Of a stretch of 38,799 nucleotides of DNA, positions 17,481 through 26,165 are shown one piece after another. Location of the stretch: positions 1 through 38,799 of the forward strand of contig SUTR01000022.1 of assembly GCA_015062825.1 (NCBI GenBank), given 5' to 3'. Positions within the stretch are counted from its first letter, which is position 1; every line of letters starts with the position of its first letter. Below the pieces are notes generated by a model, which searched no databases, had not been told where the DNA came from, and was given only the letters and a program-made list of their open reading frames with translations. The position numbers and the translations under genes were made by a program. Source of the stretch: Methanosphaera stadtmanae. GTDB taxonomy: Archaea; Methanobacteriota; Methanobacteria; Methanobacteriales; Methanobacteriaceae.

Positions 17481-17780
17481 AATCTATGAAAATTTTAATA
17501 TATTATTTCTCGGATGAGACTTTAAATCAGTAGTCTGTTATGACTAACATTATAATTTAAGTTAATCTTGTTATAATTTCAAGATATTTAATGATTAAGA
17601 TCACCATTTTAAAATCATTTTTACAATCACCTATTCAATTACCTATGAAACTATTAATTTCCAAAACAGAAGTCAATAGAAAAAATATGTAGAAAAGAAG
17701 ATACCTATAATTCAAGAAAAATAAGTAATTTACAAAGAGAAATAATATTAAAAAACCTTCAAAATTCAAAAATAAAGTAA

Positions 17781-17899
17781 ATCTTATCAAAAGAAAAGCC
17801 AATTTACTTAATCATTGACAATGCAAAAATACATCATGCAAAAATAATAGAAAATGTTTGTGACATATTAAATATGAAATTAATTTTTTATCCAAAAGC
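17781..17899 (+). pseudogene. IS630-type transposase remnant
   Basis: An open stretch encodes KPIYLIIDNAKIHHAKIIEN and then VCDILNMKLIF, which is the DDE-domain segment around the second catalytic Asp of IS630/Tc1-like transposases (IYLIIDNAxIH). It is cut off at about 17899 by the left end of the tnpB element, just where the family continues with the ..LPPYSPDLNPIE stretch. Upstream of 17781 the frame is lost by stops and shifts. Confidence 0.65.
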
Positions 17900-18322
17900 G
17901 AATACCCCTACCTCTAAGGTAGGGGATGAAAATTTTTCAAACATAGTACCAAAAAGTATTAACAATAGCAAAAGTATTAATACTATAAAAATTATAAAGT
18001 AATACAAGAAGTAATAACAGTATATAAACAAAGTAATATATATTATAAATCAAACTTAAAGAATTGATTATATTAGTAATATATTATTTTAAAAGTTATT
18101 ACTTCTGGGAAAAAAATATTCCCTATTGGAAAAAGGATTAGACAACAAATAAACATCTAGAAAAAAAATTCTGATGAAAAAGATTATGAGGATAGGAGTA
18201 ATTAAGTAATATCTCTAATTACTAGAATTTTCCCCAATAAAGAAAAAGTAGGCATATCTTTTTGTTGTATTCTAGTCTTTAAATTAAAAAAAAAGAATGG
18301 ATTTTTCGAAGGTATACTTATT

Positions 18323-19477
18323 ATGGTATTGATAAACAAAGGTTTGGAAATTCGAATATATCCCAAGGATGAACTTATTCCACTGATACATCAGAACATT
18401 GGAAATGCACGATTTGTATGGAATAAGGTATTGGAACGATACAATCAGATGTATGAAGAAGCTATGGAAAGTGAAAAAGAGATTTATCCATCATTAATCT
18501 TGTTTAATAATATTCTTAAAGATTTGAAAAAAGAATTCACATTTTTGAAAGATAGTGAATCCACCAGTTTACAACAAGTACTAAGAGACTTATCACAATC
18601 TTTCACACAATTTTTCAATAATACTTCCAATTATCCGACATTTAAATCTCGTAAAAAGACTAAAAAAACATTCAGGGTACAAAATAATAACAATAGTATA
18701 AGGGTAGAAAACAACAAGTTAAGAGTACCCATACTGGGATTTATAAAATATAAAACAAGTGATGAATATCAGATATATCTTCATACTTCTAAAATTAACA
18801 ATGCAACAATTAAATTCAAAAATGGAAAATATTATGCTGTTGTTAATGTAGAAATTGATTATACTCCATGGCCACATTGTCGTGGTAATGTAGGCATAGA
18901 TATGGGTATGAAAACATTTGCAACATTGGATGACGGTACTAAGATAGCCAATTTAGACCTCAAACATGAAAATGAAATGATAGAAAAATACCAAAGAAAA
19001 ATGAGCCGACAAAAATATGGAAGCCACAACTACTACAAAACACTACAAAAATACTGGAAATGGATAGATAAAAGAAATAATAAACTAGACGATTTCCTAC
19101 ATAAAATAAGCTACACCATTGTCCGCAATCATCAAAACATATTCATGGAAACACTAAACATCAAAGGCATGATGCAAAACAAAAAACTTGCACCCAAACT
19201 ACAAGCAATAAGCATAAGCAAATTCATCAGCATGATCAAATACAAATGCCACTGGAACAACAGAAACTTCATACAAGTAGATATGTTCTTCCCATCAAGC
19301 AAACTATGTAATGTATGCAAAGAAAAATACGAAGAACTAACACTCGACATGAGAACATGGACATGCCCCCATTGTAACACAGAACACGACAGAGACATCA
19401 ACGCAGCAAAAAACATACTATACGAAGGATTAAAAATACTAGCCAGTAATTTGTTAGATGAAACAACAATAACATAA
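18323..19477 (+). CDS. tnpB: TnpB RNA-guided nuclease
   Basis: A 384-residue TnpB, complete. The N-terminal part has the usual IYP...NIGNARFVWNKVLERY stretch; the RuvC-like nuclease has D193 in VGIDMGMKTFATLDDG, E276 in FMETLNIKGM and D358 in DRDINAAKNI, with a Cys4 zinc finger (CNVC..CPHC) between the last two. All three catalytic acids are present, so it should be active. TnpB proteins cut DNA matched by an omega-RNA from the element's right end and help keep the element at its site. That RNA overlaps or follows the 3' end of this gene. An ATG at 18323 fits the family start; GAAGGTATAC lies before it. Confidence 0.9.
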   Translation: MVLINKGLEIRIYPKDELIPLIHQNIGNARFVWNKVLERYNQMYEEAMESEKEIYPSLILFNNILKDLKKEFTFLKDSESTSLQQVLRDLSQSFTQFFNNTSNYPTFKSRKKTKKTFRVQNNNNSIRVENNKLRVPILGFIKYKTSDEYQIYLHTSKINNATIKFKNGKYYAVVNVEIDYTPWPHCRGNVGIDMGMKTFATLDDGTKIANLDLKHENEMIEKYQRKMSRQKYGSHNYYKTLQKYWKWIDKRNNKLDDFLHKISYTIVRNHQNIFMETLNIKGMMQNKKLAPKLQAISISKFISMIKYKCHWNNRNFIQVDMFFPSSKLCNVCKEKYEELTLDMRTWTCPHCNTEHDRDINAAKNILYEGLKILASNLLDETTIT

Positions 19478-19499
19478 AAAAATAATAATAATATATATA

Positions 19500-19639
19500 T
19501 AAATTATTCACAGGAAAAATAATACAACACTTCCTGTGATGAACCCTCGGTGCGAGGGGGATAGCTTGGTAATCTTTGGAATCAGTAGTGATTTCAACAA
19601 CCCAAGAATCCCCATCTTCTACAAGATGGGGAGGTTCAA
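19500..19639 (+). ncRNA. Omega-RNA of TnpB (right end)
   Basis: Hairpins in order are CACAGGAA/TTCCTGTG (19509-19538), CCCTCG/CGAGGG (19544-19558) and CCCCATCTT/AAGATGGGG (19610-19631), with CTTGG (19565-19569) able to pair with CCAAG (19602-19606). The element ends with GGTTCAA at 19639. By analogy with known IS605 systems the RNA would start within the 3' part of tnpB and its guide would be the 16-20 bases from 19640. The two related right ends at 6972 and 16627 keep the second hairpin and the long-range stem by paired changes. Confidence 0.65.
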
Positions 19640-19810
19640 GGTATAAACTTTTGTTATAATTAGAGTTACAACTAAACAATATTGATACAACAAGACAAAA
19701 TTAGTGAAATTACAATTAAAAACACTGAAAGATTTTAATAGCTATTAATAATATATAATTAATAACAAATACTGTGAAAATAGAATTCTCTTGTAGGTAG
19801 GGTGTTTTTA

Positions 19811-22800
19811 ATGAAAAAATATATATTATTACTATTATTATTAATATTAACTATTATTCCTGTAAGCTTTGCATATAATGACACCACATCATATGATAAT
19901 GGTTATTCTGATTCAAATATTGTTTCAAGCGTTGAAGATGAAAGTGCAAATGAGATTTATTTTGATGCCAATGCATTGAATGATAATGGAAACGGTAGCA
20001 AGAGCAATCCCTATAAATATTTGACATCAGCTAGAATTGTGAACAATTCAAAAATCCACCTATCAAGTGGAGTGTATAATTATTCAGGCCGTAAGTCATT
20101 TTCAAATATTACAATGGAAGGAAGCATAACTGGAGATACCATTGTTTCTGGTGGATACTTGATTAATAATGAATATTTCAGTCTTTCAAATTTATCATTT
20201 ATCAATACGGATATTTCCAATAAATATGATTTTAAAGCAGATAATGTTATATTCAGGCAATATAATAGTAATCTAATACATAGCAGCAATGGAAGTATCA
20301 TCATTAACAATTGTAGTTTCAGTGACTGCTATAATATTAATGGTGGTAGCTTATATGTTGAAAATACTGAAGTATATATTAATAATTCAGTTTTTACATC
20401 AAATAGTGCAGGTACTGGTGGAGCAATTTGCTGTGTTAATAGTAATCTTAGCATCAACAACTCTGTATTTAAAGATAATCGTGCAGATACAATGGGTGGT
20501 GCATTGACACTGTTTAACTCCAACAGTGACATTTATAATGTTTCATTTATCAATAATACGGCCATGTTTAATGGTGGGGCAGTTTACTTCTTTGATGGTG
20601 CATCAAACATATCAAATTCATTATTTGAATACAATAATGCTAGAATTGCAAGTGCAATATATCTGGATAATATAAGTCCATCACGAATCACTTCAAATTA
20701 TATAAGATACAATAATGCCAGCAAATCTTCTACACTTTATATTGTTGCATCAGAAGATTGTATAATTGGTGAAGATAACGTTTTAACAGATAATTTCTGT
20801 CCTGATGAGGATATCATCATACAAGCTATGCCAGATACATTCATTGGAGATGGTAATGTTTCATTCTATCAGTATATTGATATGGATAATATTACATTGC
20901 CTGAAAGCTATGATCTTCGTAGCTATAATCAGGTAACTAGTGTTAAGAATCAGTTTTCTGATGGTAATTGCTGGGCTTTTGCCGCTTTGGCATCACTTGA
21001 ATCGTGCATATTGAAGGCTTCAGGTATTACCTATGATTTTTCTGAAAACAATATGAAAAACATATTGGCATCCTATTGTGATTATGGATGGAATTACCTT
21101 CCAAATAATGGTGGAAATAATTATATGTCACTTGCATATCTTACAAGTTGGCTTGGACCAGTACTTGAATGTGATGATGCATATACTATAAGTTCAATAA
21201 TATCACCGGTATTGGATAGTCTGTTGCATATTCAGGACGTGGCATTTATTAGAAGGGCAAACTTCACAGATAACCTCATGATTAAGGAGGCATTGATAAG
21301 ATATGGTGCTGTTACAAGCAGCCTCTACTGGAACTTTTCATGCAGCAATGGCGGAAATTATTATAATAATGAAATTAATTCTGCCAATCATGCAGTAAGC
21401 ATTGTAGGATGGAATGATTCATATTCAAGATACAACTTTAAGACAACACCTGAAGGTGATGGTGCATGGATAGTCAAGAACAGTTGGGGAACAGCAAGTG
21501 GTGAAGATGGATATTACTACATATCATACTATGATGCAACCCATACGTTAATGGACTATTCATTCACATTCATCCTAAATGATAGCATAGCCTATGACAA
21601 CAATTATCAGTATGATCTTGGAGGCTATACAGATTACTTCCTGAACAATACAACTACTGTGTATTATAAGAATATCTACACATCAAGAAATGATGAATAT
21701 CTAATGGCCACATCAACCTACTTCAATGATGATACCAATTATACTGTTAGAATATATGTAAATGATAATCAAGTCCATATGCAAGAGGGATTTGCAACTG
21801 CAGGATATCATACCATAAAGCTTAACAATCCAATATCCCTAAAACAATATGATAACTTTACAGTGGAATTCAAGATTACAACAGCCACAGATGCAGGAGT
21901 ACCTATATCTGAGAATATTACAACACACAAATATTATTATAGGGAAAATGTGTCATTTATAAGCTATGATGGAATTGTATGGCAGGATTTATGTAATCTT
22001 TCATGGGAATATCCTAATCATATATACTATTCACAGACGGCATCAATTAAAGCATTTACAAAAAATACAATCACAAAGATAAAGGTGGAATCAACTGATA
22101 CAAACAACTGCACAATCAAGGCCACAATCTCAGACCAATATGACAATCCCATAACAGACGGAGTGGTTACATTTATCATAAACAATGATACCCTGACATT
22201 AAACAATACTAATGGAACGGTCATAATAGATAAACAATTGCAATTAGGACAAAACAACATTACTGCAATCTTTAATAAAAATGCTACAAAAGTCTGCAAT
22301 GACAGCATTACAATAAACGTCAAAACAGATAGCATATCCACCATTACAACCACAATCACAGGCCATAAATTAATCATTGCTGCAAATATAACAGATATAA
22401 ACAATGTCCATATAAATACTGGAAAGGTAGTCTTTAAGATAAATGGCAAGACAATTAAGGATGATGCTGGTAAGGTAATCTATGTAAAAGTTGTAGATTC
22501 AACGGCAAATATAACATATGATCTTCCAGATAGTCTAAACAATAGGACTGTAAACATCAGCGTTGTATACTCTGGTTCAAATTACATATCATCATCCAGA
22601 AATGATAGCAAAGTCATGATAAAAATAGATGATGATACTGATATCAGCATTATACAACCAGAGGAGCCTGTAAAGGCCAATACCATCATTACAATAAAGG
22701 CACAGATAACATCATATGCAAATGGAAAAGTAGTGTTTAAGCTAAATGGAAAAACTCTTAAAGATGAAAATGGTAAAATAATATATTTAACGCCCGATGA

Positions 22801-22927
22801 AAACAGTATAGCAACACTTTACTATAATCTTGGAAATCTAAAAAGCAAAGATTATACATTGACGGCAGTATTGATAACAAACAATAAACGAATAGAGACA
22901 AACACTACCATAACAATAATACAATAA
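19811..22927 (+). CDS. Secreted papain-like protease with beta-helix and Ig-like repeats
   Basis: A 1038-residue surface protein. A signal peptide (MKKYILLLLLLILTIIPVSFA) is followed by a polymorphic-repeat beta-helix to about residue 330 (GGALTLFNSNSDIYNVSFINN). Residues 360-600 are a C1A-type cysteine protease: oxyanion Q381 and nucleophile C387 in NQFSDGNCWAFA, H527 in NHAVSIVGW and N557 in KNSWG, so the catalytic set is complete. The end holds Ig-like repeats with KINGKTIKDDAGKVIYVK and KLNGKTLKDENGK, shared with the adhesin at 10846. ATG 19811 is used rather than GTG 19802 since GGTG lies just ahead. A role in cutting host or wall peptides is likely but the substrate is unknown. Confidence 0.85.
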   Translation: MKKYILLLLLLILTIIPVSFAYNDTTSYDNGYSDSNIVSSVEDESANEIYFDANALNDNGNGSKSNPYKYLTSARIVNNSKIHLSSGVYNYSGRKSFSNITMEGSITGDTIVSGGYLINNEYFSLSNLSFINTDISNKYDFKADNVIFRQYNSNLIHSSNGSIIINNCSFSDCYNINGGSLYVENTEVYINNSVFTSNSAGTGGAICCVNSNLSINNSVFKDNRADTMGGALTLFNSNSDIYNVSFINNTAMFNGGAVYFFDGASNISNSLFEYNNARIASAIYLDNISPSRITSNYIRYNNASKSSTLYIVASEDCIIGEDNVLTDNFCPDEDIIIQAMPDTFIGDGNVSFYQYIDMDNITLPESYDLRSYNQVTSVKNQFSDGNCWAFAALASLESCILKASGITYDFSENNMKNILASYCDYGWNYLPNNGGNNYMSLAYLTSWLGPVLECDDAYTISSIISPVLDSLLHIQDVAFIRRANFTDNLMIKEALIRYGAVTSSLYWNFSCSNGGNYYNNEINSANHAVSIVGWNDSYSRYNFKTTPEGDGAWIVKNSWGTASGEDGYYYISYYDATHTLMDYSFTFILNDSIAYDNNYQYDLGGYTDYFLNNTTTVYYKNIYTSRNDEYLMATSTYFNDDTNYTVRIYVNDNQVHMQEGFATAGYHTIKLNNPISLKQYDNFTVEFKITTATDAGVPISENITTHKYYYRENVSFISYDGIVWQDLCNLSWEYPNHIYYSQTASIKAFTKNTITKIKVESTDTNNCTIKATISDQYDNPITDGVVTFIINNDTLTLNNTNGTVIIDKQLQLGQNNITAIFNKNATKVCNDSITINVKTDSISTITTTITGHKLIIAANITDINNVHINTGKVVFKINGKTIKDDAGKVIYVKVVDSTANITYDLPDSLNNRTVNISVVYSGSNYISSSRNDSKVMIKIDDDTDISIIQPEEPVKANTIITIKAQITSYANGKVVFKLNGKTLKDENGKIIYLTPDENSIATLYYNLGNLKSKDYTLTAVLITNNKRIETNTTITIIQ

Positions 22928-23100
22928 CTAAAAATACATAATCTCCCTCAATCCCCCTTTTTAATGTGTTGATTATTGAGCAATAATATAAATTAAATAG
23001 ATTTATCAAAAAAATAGTAAAATAAAAAGGGAATCTTTAGAAAACATTAATCAAAATAGTTATTGGAAATTTATCTTAAATTTCACTAAATTTCCAGCAT

Positions 23101-23508
23101 TTACCATAGATATATCTTATCCTTATCTTCTGGATTTCTGTATCTTTCTTCATCAGGCATTGCCTCTATTATTGCCTGATTTTCTGCAGCCTTTTTATTT
23201 GCATAGTGTCTTGTTATTAAGACTATTGCAAGTATGAGTATTGTTGCTGGTATAAATGTTCCTGTAAGTTTCATACTTTGTTCTACAATGAATATCAGTA
23301 TTGGTATTCCTATGATAATGTATAAAAAGAATATCCAAAGTTCTGTTCCATGAGTCCATATGTCATTGATTGGTGGCTGTCCATATCCCTGCTTTTCCGG
23401 TGTTTTTCTTATTCCACGATGTTCGGATATTAGTTGTGGTACTGTCTTTAGAGAGTATGCAACTGCTATTGCCAGTATAAATCCAAAAATGTTATTTATC
23501 ATATCCAT
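23101..23508 (-). CDS. Small membrane protein of unknown function
   Basis: A 135-residue protein with an N-terminal hydrophobic helix (NIFGFILAIAVAYSL), a polar loop, two more hydrophobic helices (LWIFFLYIIIGIPILIFIV and FIPATILILAIVLI) and a charged, acidic tail. GGAGAAAAATC precedes the ATG. No family is recognised. It is a single gene facing away from the UspA gene. Confidence 0.65.
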   Translation of the reverse strand: MDMINNIFGFILAIAVAYSLKTVPQLISEHRGIRKTPEKQGYGQPPINDIWTHGTELWIFFLYIIIGIPILIFIVEQSMKLTGTFIPATILILAIVLITRHYANKKAAENQAIIEAMPDEERYRNPEDKDKIYLW

Positions 23509-23712
23509 GATTTTTCTCCAAAAAATATTTTTTTATCATTAGTAATTATATCTTTATAATTTGTTAAATATTCATTTTTTGGTATGCTTAAATTTATATT
23601 CCAATATACTTAATTCCCTTATTAAATTAAAAATAGAAATGGAATACTTTTTTATGTAACGATATACATATATTTTTATATACAATAATTATGAATGTGG
23701 GGATATATATTT

Positions 23713-24165
23713 ATGAAAATTGAAAAAATCTTATTACCTGTTGACGGTTCTAAAAACTCTGAAAAAGCAATTGATTATGCATTAACTATTGCTGAAGATG
23801 AAGATTCTGAAATTATAATTTTAAATGCCGTTGACAGTAAACGTATGACTAGCCTTCCAGAAGATGCTTTAGAACAGGAACATGAACTTGTATTTGAACA
23901 GGAAGGAAGACGGGTAACTGAAAACATTAAAGATATGTTATTAGAAAGAAGTAACTGTCCTGAAAAGATTAAAATCAGACTTCTTACATTAGAAGGTAAT
24001 CCTGCTGCACTCATTAAGAAAGTATCACAGGATGAAGATGTTGATATGGTTATAATGGTAAGTAGTGGTAAACACTTTGTTGACAGATTACTCTTAGGTA
24101 GTGTGACTGAAAAAACAGTCAGACAATCACCAGTTCCAGTATTGGTCATACCAGCTGAAGAATAG
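23713..24165 (+). CDS. Universal stress protein (UspA family)
   Basis: A 150-residue cytoplasmic protein. KILLPVDGSKNSEKAIDYAL at the start and the ending MVSSGKHFVDRLLLGSVTEK then QSPVPVLVIP give the UspA fold with an ATP-binding G-2x-G-9x-G(S/T)-type region, here with SSGKH and GSVTEK. ATG 23713 is preferred over one at 23695 because GGGGAT lies 8 bases ahead and the family starts with K(I/F)..ILLPVDGS. The promoter region (TATATTTTTATATACA near 23670) is upstream. Confidence 0.85.
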   Translation: MKIEKILLPVDGSKNSEKAIDYALTIAEDEDSEIIILNAVDSKRMTSLPEDALEQEHELVFEQEGRRVTENIKDMLLERSNCPEKIKIRLLTLEGNPAALIKKVSQDEDVDMVIMVSSGKHFVDRLLLGSVTEKTVRQSPVPVLVIPAEE

Positions 24166-24208
24166 AACCGTTTGTTCTAATAATCCACTTCATTTTATTT
24201 TTTTTAAA
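24163..24208 (+). terminator. Terminator of the UspA gene
   Basis: TAGAAC/GTTCTA (24163-24179) forms a 6-bp stem over the stop codon, followed by T-rich sequence and a run of eight T ending near 24205. Confidence 0.4.
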
Positions 24209-24353
24209 TTATTAATAATGATTTTTAAACTATAATCTGTTTATTATAGGTTTTCTTTACCATCACGAAGATGATGTTTATTGTTTTAGAATAAAAATAA
24301 ATTTTATCAAAAAAAAGTAATTAAAAAGAAAAAAATAGTTTTTAATTGAAAAT

Positions 24354-25139
24354 TTAGTTTATCTTTTCAATTAATTCTTCCAGGTGTTTAATATACATAT
24401 TTCTGATGTCTTTTGATTGTGCCAGTCCTTCAATTACACATTCTACTTCATATCCATTTGATTCGAACATGGATTTCCATGAGTCTTCCTCATCGCCTGC
24501 CATATCATTTTGAGCATGATCTCCTGCCACTACCATCAATGGTTTTAAAACAATCTTCTTGTATTGTCCTTCTTTAATCATTGCAAGAACATCATCATAG
24601 GAAGGTTCTGCTTCAACTGTTCCTATATAATAATTTTCATAATTTTTATCGGTTAATTTATCCTGTAATGTGGTGTAAATTTTGTTTGAATCAGCTGGTG
24701 TTCCATGGCCCATGAAACAAACTGCAGTGTCATCATCATATTCTGCTTTTGTAATTGCATCAATTAGATCATCATAATCCCTGTCATATTTGATTAGTGG
24801 TTCACCGAGTATGAGTGTGTCAAACTTATCCTTATAATCATCCAGATGATCCTTGATTTTATAATGATATTCTGTTCCATCCATCATATGTGTAGGCTGA
24901 ACAATAAGTGTTTTTACTCCATCATTTACTGCTCTTTCTAATGCATCCTTTACATTGTCTATTTCTAGGTTGTCACGTTTTTTAAGTTTGTTTATTATCA
25001 TTTGACTTGTAAATGCTCTTCTGATTTCATAATCCTTGAAGTAATCCCTGATGTCATTTTCGATTGCTCCAATTGTAAGGTCACGGTTATTGTTGTATGA
25101 TGTTCCAAAACTTACTACTAATATTACTTTATCGGCCAT
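24354..25139 (-). CDS. cbiK: Anaerobic cobalt chelatase CbiK
   Basis: A 261-residue protein of the CbiK class of chelatases, which insert cobalt into sirohydrochlorin in anaerobic B12 synthesis. VVSFGTSYNNNRD opens the fold; the metal-binding residues are E90 in MDGTEYH, H145 in MGHGTPAD and H208 in VAGDHAQNDMAGD, at nearly the same numbers as in the Salmonella enzyme. Methanogens normally rely on the short CbiX/CfbA form, so this bacterial-type version suggests transfer. There is no signal peptide. GGATGATG lies before the ATG. It stands alone, without other cobalamin genes nearby. Confidence 0.85.
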   Translation of the reverse strand: MADKVILVVSFGTSYNNNRDLTIGAIENDIRDYFKDYEIRRAFTSQMIINKLKKRDNLEIDNVKDALERAVNDGVKTLIVQPTHMMDGTEYHYKIKDHLDDYKDKFDTLILGEPLIKYDRDYDDLIDAITKAEYDDDTAVCFMGHGTPADSNKIYTTLQDKLTDKNYENYYIGTVEAEPSYDDVLAMIKEGQYKKIVLKPLMVVAGDHAQNDMAGDEEDSWKSMFESNGYEVECVIEGLAQSKDIRNMYIKHLEELIEKIN

Positions 25140-25395
25140 TTTATCATCATCCTATCTTATTATTTGATTATAGTTTTTCTAAAAAGAATTTATATAAAAT
25201 CTCTTATATCAATTGCCATAATAATTATCTATTAAAATGTATTAAAGTTCAATTGATAATTTTTATAATGTATTTGATAGTTTATTGATGAAAATATTTA
25301 TAATTATGTTTTTGTAAAATCCCTTTAAAGATAATAAAGTATTTCATTTTAATATTAAGTTATTTTTTTAAAAAATAAGTAGATTTGATGATTAT

Positions 25396-25641
25396 TTAAT
25401 CATCACATTCGAATGTTAGATATTTATTTACTACTGATGCATCAAAGAATGTGTCTATCATATCAAGTGATACCAGTGATGAGTTTTTAAGATGTATTTC
25501 TGTTTCAACTCCAATATCTGTTAGGCAGTCATATAATGCATCAAGGTTTTTTCCATAGTAATCAGGAAATGAAAATTTCTCTTTAAGGTAGTCATGTGAA
25601 TGTTTCTTTATGCATTTTCCATCCAATTCTATGATTTTCAT
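25396..25641 (-). CDS. Barstar-family ribonuclease inhibitor
   Basis: An 81-residue cytoplasmic protein with the barstar core FPDYYGKNLDALYDCLTDI, which contains the two Asp residues that in barstar (D35, D39) plug the active site of barnase. The ATG at 25641 is used because GGAGTTGAT lies just ahead and the protein then starts MKIIELDGK like its family; longer versions lack a good site. It follows the barnase-like gene by 28 bases on the same strand, so the pair forms a toxin-immunity operon. Confidence 0.85.
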   Translation of the reverse strand: MKIIELDGKCIKKHSHDYLKEKFSFPDYYGKNLDALYDCLTDIGVETEIHLKNSSLVSLDMIDTFFDASVVNKYLTFECDD

Positions 25642-25669
25642 ATAATCAACTCCAATACTAAGTATATAG

Positions 25670-26131
25670 TTATACTTCCTTAAATGTTGCATAATGATCA
25701 TCGGTATAGTATACCTTATAGTCTTCTGTAGAGTATACTATTCTTTTTGCTCCGCGACTTGTACCGTTTGCATCTATGTCACATTCTATGTATTTGCTTT
25801 CTATGTGAGGAAGTATACCCTGACGATTAGTAAATACATCTCCTCCAATACTTTTACCCGGCGCATATTTCTTTAATGGTCCTCCTTGCCATCCCAGATT
25901 TTGAGCTTCCTTCTTGGTTATGTAATTTTTTGGCAATTTATGAAACTCTTTTATGTATGCTGAGACTTCCTCTACAGTTATATATTCTCCATCTTCTTGT
26001 ACACTTATATTTTGTGATGTGTTTGTTGAAACATCTGCAGCAGTATTATTGTCAAATACATTCAATCCAAATATTCCACCAAACAGTAATACTATTATAA
26101 CTGCTAATACAGATAGTATTTGCTTGTTCAT
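25670..26131 (-). CDS. Barnase-like secreted ribonuclease
   Basis: A 153-residue protein with an N-terminal signal peptide or anchor (ILSVLAVIIVLLFGGIFGL) and a barnase domain from about residue 50. It keeps NYITKKEAQNLGW, APGKSIGGDVFTNRQGILP and DHYATF. The catalytic residues align with barnase: K73 (K27), E116 (E73), R126 (R83), R130 (R87) and H146 (H102). It should be an active guanyl-preferring RNase, exported or membrane-bound with its domain outside. GGAGG lies 8 bases before the ATG. The barstar gene follows directly. Use against competitors is a reasonable inference. Confidence 0.9.
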   Translation of the reverse strand: MNKQILSVLAVIIVLLFGGIFGLNVFDNNTAADVSTNTSQNISVQEDGEYITVEEVSAYIKEFHKLPKNYITKKEAQNLGWQGGPLKKYAPGKSIGGDVFTNRQGILPHIESKYIECDIDANGTSRGAKRIVYSTEDYKVYYTDDHYATFKEV

Positions 26132-26165
26132 TATTTAAACCTCCAATACTAATTTATTTAAAAAC

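Larger units (their letters stand above)
17900..19639 (+). mobile_element. IS605/IS1341-type element C with tnpB
   Basis: A 1.74-kb element with a left end (17900) containing the perfect hairpin CCCCTACC/GGTAGGGG (17905-17925) and a right end with three hairpins closing at GGTTCAA (19633-19639). It carries an intact tnpB but no tnpA; 17926-18322 has no readable gene. It inserted into an IS630 remnant. Without tnpA it depends on a Y1 transposase elsewhere. The exact ends are inferred from alignment with elements A and B. Confidence 0.75.

Noticed and set aside
17926-18322. A tnpA gene in element C
   Set aside because: No HSV...YHLVLVTKY-like stretch or HUH motif is found between the left end and tnpB.
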